This document shows, in pieces, positions 6,737 through 13,150 of a DNA stretch of 45,192 nucleotides. The DNA comes from an uncultured Coriobacteriaceae bacterium. GTDB lineage: Bacteria > Actinomycetota > Coriobacteriia > Coriobacteriales > Atopobiaceae. The notes beneath the pieces are model-generated. The model was given only the letters and a program-made list of their open reading frames with translations, had not been told where the DNA came from and searched no databases. The stretch is from assembly GCA_902777325.1 (NCBI GenBank), contig CACYTH010000016.1:1-45192 (forward strand), written 5' to 3'. The position numbers and the translations under genes are program-made. The number at the start of each line of letters is the position of its first letter. Position 1 is the first letter of the stretch.

Positions 6737-7756
6737 ATGCTCATCGACGACATCGTCCCCTACGAGCGAAACGCGCGCCACAACGAGAGGGCGGTCCCCG
6801 TGGTCGCGGAGTCCATCCGCGAGTTCGGTCTGCGCGGCCAGATCGTGCTGGAGAGCCGCGATAACCCGGTCATCGTGGCTGGCCATACGCGCGTCGCGGC
6901 TTGCAAGTCGCTCGGCTGGACCGAGATACCAGACGAGAACATCGCCTACTGCGACGGGCTTACCGACGAGCAGATCCGAGCGTACCGCCTCGCGGACAAC
7001 CGCACGGGAGAGGTCGCGACGTGGAACAGGACGCTCCTGCAGCACGAGATGAGGACCATCAAGTCGCTGGACATGAGCCGGTTCCGCTTCGACTTCAAGA
7101 GCAAGGGAGAGGGCTTCGCCTACGGGCAGGAGCGCCTCAAGACCGACCGCGCGTACAACCTCGACCTCGTGAGCGCCGCCGACTGCGGCCCGCACGGCGT
7201 GCCCGAGCTGGCGCCCGTGGACGCGCGGCCCGACGACCTGCAGGGCTTTAACTACGCGAAGTCCGCGACGGACGAGTCAAAGCGCGGCAAGGGCTGCCAC
7301 TTCTTCATCGACGACTACCAGTTCGAGCGCTGCTGGGCGAATCCCCGGCGCGTGCTCGACTGGCTGCGCCAGTACGAGTGCGTGCTCGGCCTCGACTTCT
7401 CGCTGTACATAGACATGCCGCTGCCGATGCAGCGCTGGAACGTGTACCGCAGCCGCGCCCTCTGTCTCATCTGGCAGCGCGAGGGGATGGCGGTGGTGCC
7501 GACGCTCAGCTGGTCCACTCCCGACAGCTACGCCTTCTGCTTCGACGGGATTCCGACGGGCGGCACCGTGGCCACATCCACCGTCGGCGTCATGGGAGAC
7601 GAGGCCGCGCTCGCGATCTGGCGCGACGGCATGTCCGAGGCGCTTCGCAGGGTGAGGCCGTCGCGGCTGCTGCTCTACGGGAGCGTACCGGAGTTCGACT
7701 TCGGGGACGTAGAGGTCGTCAGCTACAAGGCTCGCAAGTTCGAGAGGGGACAGTGA
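6737..7756 (+). CDS. ParB-like nuclease domain fused to DUF4417, 339 aa
   Basis: The start at 6737 has a clear ribosome site (cggaggtgg); the frame is open further upstream, but that part is low in sense. Residues 1-95 are a ParB/Srx-type domain with the VIVAGHTRVAAC motif (about 45-56) and the preceding SIREFGLRGQIV. From about residue 165 the sequence has the features of DUF4417: GFNYAKSA, CHFFIDDYQFERCW, LDFSLYIDMP, YRSRALCLIWQ, a Trp-Ser strand and FCFDGIPTGGTVATSTVG. ParB domains in phages bind or cut DNA and often sit beside terminases or methylases; DUF4417 has no known activity. The stop overlaps the next start (TGATG). Confidence 0.75.
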   Translation: MLIDDIVPYERNARHNERAVPVVAESIREFGLRGQIVLESRDNPVIVAGHTRVAACKSLGWTEIPDENIAYCDGLTDEQIRAYRLADNRTGEVATWNRTLLQHEMRTIKSLDMSRFRFDFKSKGEGFAYGQERLKTDRAYNLDLVSAADCGPHGVPELAPVDARPDDLQGFNYAKSATDESKRGKGCHFFIDDYQFERCWANPRRVLDWLRQYECVLGLDFSLYIDMPLPMQRWNVYRSRALCLIWQREGMAVVPTLSWSTPDSYAFCFDGIPTGGTVATSTVGVMGDEAALAIWRDGMSEALRRVRPSRLLLYGSVPEFDFGDVEVVSYKARKFERGQ

Positions 7757-8490
7757 TGGGTGGACGAGGAACGTGGTCCATGACTGGCGGAGCCCATGGG
7801 GGCGAGCAGGTCCGTATGATGGGCAGAAGCTCCGGCGTCCACGCGAGGAACGTCGGAGGAGCACCTGACTCGCGCGACGGGGTGGTCACACTGATGAGCC
7901 AGGTCGGGTTTACGGAGGTCAACGGCACGGACGCGATCGGCACGCAGTCCATGAGCGCCTATGCACAGCAGCTCGGCAGGCTCGAGCGTGAGTACGGCGC
8001 CATCGGAGCGGTCCCGACCGCTATCGTCGGCGCTGATGGCAGTGGGTTCTATGCTGCCGCGGGAAGCGTCGGAGACGGAGCAGTCCTCATGCTGAATCGC
8101 CAGTCCGCGGGGAACGCGGCGAGGATGGCGAAAGCCCATGCAGCAGAGGAGCGGAGCGGCTTCAAGATGCCGACCGACGGAAGGCTGACCAGCCAGGCGG
8201 GGTACACCGTCACGCACGAGTACGGTCACCTGCTGCAGAACGCACTCTACCAGCGTGCTAAGGCGAACGGGTATAATGGAACCGAAGAGCAGTTCAGGGC
8301 CGGTGCGAAGCGTGCAATTACCCGCAAGGCCGTCGGTACGTATGGCGGCAGAGACAGCCAGCTCTCAAGGTACGGACACTACAACACCGCTGAGTTCTTC
8401 GCCGAGGCATTCGCAAACTCACAGTTGGGAAGGCCGAACGCCTTCGGCAAGGCAATGAGCGACTATCTGAGAGACCACAGGCTGAAGTAG
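7756..8490 (+). CDS. MGGRG-tagged putative zinc metalloprotease, 244 aa
   Basis: Starts at 7756, overlapping the previous stop. It opens MGGRGTWSMTGG, a tag shared with the products at 9204 and 9651. The middle, about 45-130, is an alpha/beta region. The zincin motif HEYGH (H154, E155, H158) is followed by a helix and a downstream acidic partner in EFFAEAFA (E213/E217), the arrangement of a gluzincin-type zinc protease. This would be a proteolytic enzyme carried by the phage, either for head maturation or as an injected effector (inference). It is not a recognised prohead protease, and no scaffold-protease fusion is seen. Confidence 0.65.
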   Translation: MGGRGTWSMTGGAHGGEQVRMMGRSSGVHARNVGGAPDSRDGVVTLMSQVGFTEVNGTDAIGTQSMSAYAQQLGRLEREYGAIGAVPTAIVGADGSGFYAAAGSVGDGAVLMLNRQSAGNAARMAKAHAAEERSGFKMPTDGRLTSQAGYTVTHEYGHLLQNALYQRAKANGYNGTEEQFRAGAKRAITRKAVGTYGGRDSQLSRYGHYNTAEFFAEAFANSQLGRPNAFGKAMSDYLRDHRLK

Positions 8491-8500
8491 GGAGGCAGAC

Positions 8501-8704
8501 ATGACGACGATAGAGGAGCCCTATTTCATGAGCAACCCCGAGTGGTACACCTGCATCGACGTCACCACGGAGGACTTCCCCGAGGACGGGCGAGGCTACC
8601 ACCTCACCGACAAGGCGCCGCAGGAGGCCATCGACAGCTACAACGAGTTCTACGGGCTGCTGGAGGATCCCGCGCTCACATATGCCGCCGCGGAAGCTTC
8701 CTAG
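8501..8704 (+). CDS. Small acidic phage protein, 67 aa
   Basis: The ATG at 8501 follows ggaggcag at ideal distance. The protein is acidic, with DVTTEDFPEDGRGYHL and a helix (APQEAIDSYNEFYGLLED) near the end. It has no membrane segment or metal motif. It lies between the metalloprotease and DUF2513 genes. An acidic, DNA-mimic-like role cannot be judged from sequence alone. No family was recognised. Confidence 0.55.
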   Translation: MTTIEEPYFMSNPEWYTCIDVTTEDFPEDGRGYHLTDKAPQEAIDSYNEFYGLLEDPALTYAAAEAS

Positions 8705-8744
8705 CCATGGCGCTCGCGCAGCGCGTCGCATCGGAGGACGAGCG

Positions 8745-9122
8745 ATGAAGCGTGACATGGACCTCGTGCGGCACATCATGTTGGAGGTCGAGTCAGCCGA
8801 TGATGACGTGCAGCTTCAGGAGCTGACATGTGGGGACTGGACCTTGGAGATGGTCGGGTACCACGTCGAGCTGATGTGCAACCACGATCTGGTGGACGGC
8901 GTCGTGCACAGGACTGGCAGCGGCCGGGTCGGTGGCGGGTTCGTCCGTGCGCTCACCTGGGACGGTTGTGACTATCTCGACGCGATACGCGACGACGGAG
9001 TGTGGGCCAAGACCAAGAAGCTTGTACGCGAGGCCGTCGGCTCCACGACCATGGCGGTGATCAAGGACGCCGCCTGCATGGTTGCGACGCAGGCCATCAA
9101 ATCGAAACTCGGCATCCAATAG
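8745..9122 (+). CDS. DUF2513 protein, 125 aa
   Basis: The ATG at 8745 (after ggaggacgagcg) begins MKRDMDLVRHIMLEVE, the typical opening of DUF2513. The rest also fits: a winged-helix-like region with YHVELMCNHDLVDG, the strand LTWDGCDYLDAIRDDGVW, and a C-terminal KSKLG end. Family members occur widely in prophages and genomic islands; their role is unknown, although the fold suggests DNA binding. A 13-codon frame at 8707-8748 couples into its start. It is followed by a terminator at 9147. Confidence 0.75.
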   Translation: MKRDMDLVRHIMLEVESADDDVQLQELTCGDWTLEMVGYHVELMCNHDLVDGVVHRTGSGRVGGGFVRALTWDGCDYLDAIRDDGVWAKTKKLVREAVGSTTMAVIKDAACMVATQAIKSKLGIQ

Positions 9123-9146
9123 CCGCAGCCTGACAAATCTGACATG

Positions 9147-9173
9147 AGAGCCGTCCACATGGGCGGCTCTTTC
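9147..9173 (+). terminator. Intrinsic terminator
   Basis: The ten-pair stem agagccgtcc / gggcggctct with loop acat is followed by ttcg. It closes the ParB-to-DUF2513 group. Its stem sequence resembles the terminators at 10146 and 10366, suggesting a shared cassette border. Confidence 0.7.
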
Positions 9174-9203
9174 GTTGAGAACCGAATAGGAGCGTGATGC
9201 ACC

Positions 9204-9647
9204 ATGGGTGGACGCGGTTCGAGTTCGATGTCAAGTGGCGGCGTTGCGTCGACAGCGATTGCCCCCACATCCATGAGTGACCAGCAGGTGGCAGGCGCCA
9301 TCTCCACAACACGCTCGCAGATGGATGAGGTCGGGGAACGTCTCAACCAGCTCTCATATCGACTCGACGAGGCACGCATGAGTTCGCGAGAGGGCCGCAC
9401 GGAGCGCGTCGAGTCGGCACAGAGAGCATATAACGAGGGCTCCGAGCTGTACAACCAGCTTAGAGACAGGCTCAGTGCACTCGAGGATGAGCAAAATCGG
9501 CGCAGGCAAGAGAGCCAGCCTGCCTCGCGGCGCGCGTTCGTCAACTCGTACGGCGAGGCGACCCGACGAAACATCACCTCGCAGAGCTACGAGAGCGCCC
9601 AGCGTCGCCTGAACCAGCGCGTCGAAAGCTGGATGAGGGGGCGGTAA
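9204..9647 (+). CDS. MGGRG-tagged coiled-coil protein, 147 aa
   Basis: The start at 9204 lies behind taggagcg. The first 12 residues (MGGRGSSSMSSG) match the tag of the products at 7756 and 9651. Residues about 28-110 are a long charged helix with heptad repeats (QMDEVGERLNQLSYRLDEA, then YNQLRDRLSALEDEQ), followed by a basic tail. No enzymatic motif is present. It could be a structural or adaptor partner of the other tagged proteins, or a variant whose toxic domain has been lost. Only four bases separate it from the next tagged gene. Confidence 0.6.
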   Translation: MGGRGSSSMSSGGVASTAIAPTSMSDQQVAGAISTTRSQMDEVGERLNQLSYRLDEARMSSREGRTERVESAQRAYNEGSELYNQLRDRLSALEDEQNRRRQESQPASRRAFVNSYGEATRRNITSQSYESAQRRLNQRVESWMRGR

Positions 9648-9650
9648 CCC

Positions 9651-10079
9651 ATGGGCGGCAGAGGAGCGTCCAGCGGGACGAGCAAAGGCAGAGGTGGCAA
9701 GCCTGGCAATCGCTATGGCACGCAGTACAAGGCCTTTTTAGGGAAAGACGGCAAGCCTCTGGTTGATGGGAATGTGAAGTTCGTAGAAAAGACGGAGGCA
9801 AACGAAGAGGTCTTGATGGAGACCATGACGCGTGGGCGAGTATATGCCCACGTGAACAACAATGGCGATTTGGCTTCCATCGTCTACTTTGACAATGACA
9901 ACAGGCGTTCAAAGCAGATTGACCTCACGCACCCGCACGATGGCATGCAACCACACGTCCACAGGGGCTACTATCACAACGAGTACACCGTTAATGGACA
10001 GCCTACAAACTTAACAACGCAAGAGCGGGCGCTCCTTGACCGGATTATCAGATTTTGGAACAATCATAGGAGCGGATAG
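9651..10079 (+). CDS. MGGRG-tagged His-rich toxin-like protein, 142 aa
   Basis: Begins MGGRGASSGTSKGRGGK at 9651. After a linker, residues about 60-110 form a compact domain with YAHVNNNGDLASIVYFD and the His-rich motif DLTHPHDGMQPHVHRGY (about 91-107). This domain looks like C-terminal nuclease-type toxin modules found on phage head proteins, though I cannot name a class. It is visibly richer in A/T than the structural genes, a sign of recent exchange. Histidines could be catalytic (RNase-like) or bind metal. No dedicated immunity gene is seen directly downstream. Confidence 0.55.
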   Translation: MGGRGASSGTSKGRGGKPGNRYGTQYKAFLGKDGKPLVDGNVKFVEKTEANEEVLMETMTRGRVYAHVNNNGDLASIVYFDNDNRRSKQIDLTHPHDGMQPHVHRGYYHNEYTVNGQPTNLTTQERALLDRIIRFWNNHRSG

Positions 10080-10142
10080 CAGTGTTGAAGGTCGCACGCC
10101 TTGTTAGAGGAAGATTTGCCGGTTCGAATCCGGACGTCCGCT
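10071..10142 (+). other. Degenerate tRNA-like sequence
   Basis: The 5' bases agcggat pair with gtccgct 72 bases on, and a T-arm-like segment gccggttcgaatccgg is present. A possible anticodon loop has gtt, but the D stem and anticodon stem do not pair properly. It overlaps the stop codon of the upstream gene. It is probably a tRNA relic or tRNA-like structure, not a working tRNA. Confidence 0.35.
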
Positions 10143-10145
10143 GAG

Positions 10146-10170
10146 AGCCGCCCATTGAGGCGGCTTTTTC
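10146..10170 (+). terminator. Intrinsic terminator
   Basis: The stem agccgcc / ggcggct with a six-base loop is followed by tttt. It ends the tagged-protein pair at 9204-10079. Confidence 0.75.
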
Positions 10171-10289
10171 ATTGAGCTAACCTGCAGGCGCTTCGCCGAG
10201 TGGCGGGTCTTCGTGGAGTAGGCTGCTGCCACCTTTGGTCGAACGCACAATGGTAATCTAGCAAGATTCTGGGTACACTAAAGTTGCAG

Positions 10290-10389
10290 ACGGGGAGACT
10301 CGGGCTGCTTACCCGGCCAACCGAGTGTGAGCTTAAGCGACCTGTAAGGTCGCCGGACCCGGGGCAGAGCCGCCTTCGGGCGGCTCTCT
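10290..10389 (+). ncRNA. Candidate small structured RNA with terminator
   Basis: Three hairpins lie in a row with no gene: actcgg/ccgagt (10298-10303 with 10321-10326), gcgacc-tgtaa-ggtcgc (10337-10353), and the nine-pair terminator stem agagccgcc-ttcg-ggcggctct (10366-10387). Upstream, gtacact near 10273 could be a -10 element, but no good -35 is seen. The layout matches a short independent transcript. A long leader of the DUF3800 gene is the alternative. Confidence 0.35.
10366..10389 (+). terminator. Intrinsic terminator
   Basis: The nine-pair stem agagccgcc / ggcggctct has a stable ttcg tetraloop, followed by ctgttg, a weak T run. It sits 29 bases before the DUF3800 start. Confidence 0.6.
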
Positions 10390-10417
10390 GTTGCAATCCC
10401 GTCTTCAGGAACTCCGA

Positions 10418-11131
10418 ATGAAGCTGTACGTATACGCAGACGAGTCAGGCGTCTTTGACAAGGCTCATGATGACATCTTCGTGTACGGTGGCGTGATAGT
10501 CCTTGCTTCGCGCAAGGAGGATTCGATCAGGCAGTATCTCGCACTAGAGCGAGACATCAGGGTGCATTCTAACGGGAAGCTTGATGGAGTAGAACTGAAG
10601 GCCTCTTTCTTGTCTATGAAGGATCGAAGTAGGGTATTCAGGTTGATACCCCGCTACGGATGTTGGCAATTTGCGACAATCGTTGACCAGACGAGAGCGC
10701 TCGATTCGATTTATGTGGACAAGAAGACCAAGCAGCGCTTCCTTGACTACGCGCTGAAGCGTGCCATCAAGCATGGCGTGTGTTCGCTTTTTGCCAACAG
10801 GGTGCTTACAAAGAGCGACGTGTCAGCAATCAACGTCGTTGTTGATGAGCACTCGACCTCGACGAACGGTCGCTACAACCTCGAGGAATCAATTAACAAC
10901 GAATTCCGTTTTGGCACGTATAACATGACCTGGGACCAGCATTTTCCACCTGTTTTTGGTCCGGATTTCCCGCCGATTCCCGTCTCATACGTAGACTCGG
11001 CAAAGGTCCCGCTAGTAAGGGCGGCGGACGTCACCGCGAATTGGGTATACAGGGCTGAGCGCGACAGGGACACTTATCCCGCGGCTTTCGAAAGCGTACG
11101 CAATAGGGTTTCGCTGCTTATGCTGCCATAG
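10418..11131 (+). CDS. DUF3800 protein, 237 aa
   Basis: The ATG at 10418 is chosen over the TTG at 10391, which lies too close to the terminator. The opening LYVYADESGVFD is the DUF3800 hallmark: an RNase H-like first strand with an Asp-Glu pair. It continues with FVYGGVIV, a conserved ELKASFLS segment and, later, VVVDEH and a C-terminal VRAADVTANWVYR helix with a further acidic residue. The family is widespread in prophages and islands, and its enzymatic role is unproven. The gene is distinctly lower in GC than its surroundings and enclosed by terminators at 10366 and 11157, so it looks like a moron. Confidence 0.8.
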   Translation: MKLYVYADESGVFDKAHDDIFVYGGVIVLASRKEDSIRQYLALERDIRVHSNGKLDGVELKASFLSMKDRSRVFRLIPRYGCWQFATIVDQTRALDSIYVDKKTKQRFLDYALKRAIKHGVCSLFANRVLTKSDVSAINVVVDEHSTSTNGRYNLEESINNEFRFGTYNMTWDQHFPPVFGPDFPPIPVSYVDSAKVPLVRAADVTANWVYRAERDRDTYPAAFESVRNRVSLLMLP

Positions 11132-11156
11132 AGGCGTTTCGATACAGTTTTCTGTC

Positions 11157-11183
11157 AGGCCATCCGAGAGGGTGGCCTTTCTC
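11157..11183 (+). terminator. Intrinsic terminator
   Basis: The nine-pair stem aggccatcc / gggtggcct with loop gaga is followed by ttctc. It separates the DUF3800 moron from the packaging genes. Confidence 0.75.
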
Positions 11184-11202
11184 ATGCCGCGAGGAGGAGC
11201 CC

Positions 11203-11607
11203 ATGGCGACGCGAAAGAGGCTCATCAAGCCCAAGTCGGTTCGCGACGACCCGTACCGCAACAAGAAGTGGAACGAGCTGGTGCGCGGCAGGAGTTTCCG
11301 GCCCTCGGACGCGCCCGCCCTCACGCTCCTCGTGCAGTGGTACCAGGTCGTCGACCAGTGCATCGAGGACATGAGCGTGAACGGCGGCATACAGGTGGCG
11401 TTCTCCAACGACATGGGCGACATCAAGGCGCTGCCGCAGATATCGACGATGAAGCAGGCGAGCGCCGAGATCAGGCAGCTCAACAAGCAGCTCGGCATCA
11501 ACGACGGGCGCGACTCGGAGGCGGGTGAGGACGACGATGCGAGCAACCCCGCGAACGTCCTCAGGCTCGTCGTCGGCCGCGGCCCCGCGGCGAGACGCGC
11601 CGTCTAG
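11203..11607 (+). CDS. terS: Terminase small subunit (P27-like), 134 aa
   Basis: Small terminase subunits recognise phage DNA and start packaging. This one starts at 11203 behind gaggaggagc. It shows the helical P27-type pattern: a basic start, a long central helix pair (LTLLVQWYQVVDQCIEDM) and a second helix (STMKQASAEIRQLNKQLGI) near residue 90, the place of a typical NPL/Q-x2-L oligomerisation region. An acidic stretch follows. It overlaps the large terminase start by about 80 bases, which fits coupled expression. Confidence 0.75.
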   Translation: MATRKRLIKPKSVRDDPYRNKKWNELVRGRSFRPSDAPALTLLVQWYQVVDQCIEDMSVNGGIQVAFSNDMGDIKALPQISTMKQASAEIRQLNKQLGINDGRDSEAGEDDDASNPANVLRLVVGRGPAARRAV

Positions 11608-13150
11608 GCTCATCGACCCTCCGGCCTACGACGCCGACATCGTCGAGGTCGCCGAGCGCATTGTCAGAGAGTACGAGGCGTCGCAGGAGCCGCGCATCCG
11701 GATAGAGCCGAGGGGCGTCGCCCACACCGACGGGCCGGACGCGGCGCTGCTCTGCGAGACGTACTGGTTCACTCCGGACCCGTGGCAGCGGACGCTCATG
11801 GACTGCTGGCTCTCCCGCGACTCCGAGGGCAGGCTGCTGTGCATCACGGCGGGCCTCTCGGTGCCGCGCCAGAACGGCAAGACCGGCGCCATCGAGGCAA
11901 TGGAGTTCTACCTGCTCGTCACCGACCCGAGCGCGCACATACTGCACACCGCGCACTCGGTCAAGACCGTCAAGAAGGCGTTCAACCGCCTGGCGCGCGT
12001 GTTCACGCACCCAGGGCGCAAGTGGAGGCCCATACGCGACATGGTCGCGGCGGTGCGCCGCACCAACGGCGAGGAGCGCATCGAGATGAAGAGCGGCGCG
12101 ACAATCGAGTACAGCGCGCGCTCGACCAACTCCGGCCGCGGCTTCGACAACATCACGCTGATCGTCTACGACGAGGCGCAGGCCCTCAACGACACGCAGC
12201 TCGAGGCCATGAACCAGGCGCTCGCGGCATCGGCCACGGGCGACCGCCAGGTCATCTACGCTGGCACGCCGCCATCGGAGAAGGTGGACGGCGGCGTGTT
12301 CCGCCGCAGGCGCCGCAACATCCTGTCCAAGCCCACCCGCCGCAGCGCGTGGCACGAGTGGAGCGTGGAGGTGAGGCCGAACGACGACGCGACGTGGGAG
12401 GACGTGCTCCCGCTGCTCTACATGACCAACCCCTCCATGGAGGTGGGCCGACCCGGCACGCTCTCCGAGGAGTACACGTTCGAGAACGAGTGGAGCTCGC
12501 TCACCGCCGACGGCTTCGCACGCGAACGGCTCGGATGGTGGGACCCCGAGATGGACCGCGCCGCCGACGAGCGCGCCATAGACCCAGAGGTCTGGGCGCG
12601 AACGGCGATCGACGCCATCGGAAACAGGTACCAGGGCATCTCGGCGCTCGGCGTCAAGTTCAGCGCAGACGGGTCCGCGTGGGCGCTCGCAGGGTGCAAG
12701 ATGCGCCGCGATCGCAGCCGCTGCGCCTTCGAGCTCGTGGAGCTGGGCGACACGTCGCGCGGCACGCGGCCGCTCGCCGAGGCCATTGCGAGGCGTAGGA
12801 ACACCGTCTCGGTGGTCTATGTCGATGGCGCAAACGGCGCGGATGCCCTGTGCGCCAACCTCGCCGAGATGGGGCTTCCCAGGGGCTACGTCGTGAGGAT
12901 GCAGACGAAGGACGTCGTGGCGGCGTCGCAGTCCCTCGTGGACGGCCTCGTGGACGGGACCGTCGCGCACACGTCGAACGACGGCCAGAGGACCCTCGAC
13001 GACGCCGCTGGCTCCAGCACGAAGAGGGAAATAGGCCGCTCCGGCGGCTGGGGCTTCGACGGCTCCATCGAGCTCGAGGCGTGCGCCGCGGCCGTCATGG
13101 GCGCCCGCACCACCAAGAGGGACCCTAAGAGAAAGCAGAGGCTCCTATGA
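11525..13150 (+). CDS. terL: Terminase large subunit, 541 aa
   Basis: This is the DNA-packaging motor: an N-terminal ATPase and a C-terminal nuclease that cuts concatemers. Walker A VPRQNGKT is at about 113-120 and Walker B LIVYDEAQ at about 212-219. The nuclease half shows conserved acidic strands GVKFSADGSAW and VYVDGANGAD. Length and order match siphovirus terminases of the Terminase_1/P27-partner group. The GTG at 11525 and ATG at 11537 are both plausible starts; the latter has gagg six bases ahead. The stop overlaps the portal start (ATGA). Confidence 0.92.
   Translation: MRTTMRATPRTSSGSSSAAAPRRDAPSRLIDPPAYDADIVEVAERIVREYEASQEPRIRIEPRGVAHTDGPDAALLCETYWFTPDPWQRTLMDCWLSRDSEGRLLCITAGLSVPRQNGKTGAIEAMEFYLLVTDPSAHILHTAHSVKTVKKAFNRLARVFTHPGRKWRPIRDMVAAVRRTNGEERIEMKSGATIEYSARSTNSGRGFDNITLIVYDEAQALNDTQLEAMNQALAASATGDRQVIYAGTPPSEKVDGGVFRRRRRNILSKPTRRSAWHEWSVEVRPNDDATWEDVLPLLYMTNPSMEVGRPGTLSEEYTFENEWSSLTADGFARERLGWWDPEMDRAADERAIDPEVWARTAIDAIGNRYQGISALGVKFSADGSAWALAGCKMRRDRSRCAFELVELGDTSRGTRPLAEAIARRRNTVSVVYVDGANGADALCANLAEMGLPRGYVVRMQTKDVVAASQSLVDGLVDGTVAHTSNDGQRTLDDAAGSSTKREIGRSGGWGFDGSIELEACAAAVMGARTTKRDPKRKQRLL

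Noticed and set aside
8707..8748. 13-codon frame before the DUF2513 gene
   Set aside because: It couples neatly (ATGA) but is too short to claim as a gene; it may only help ribosomes reach the DUF2513 start.
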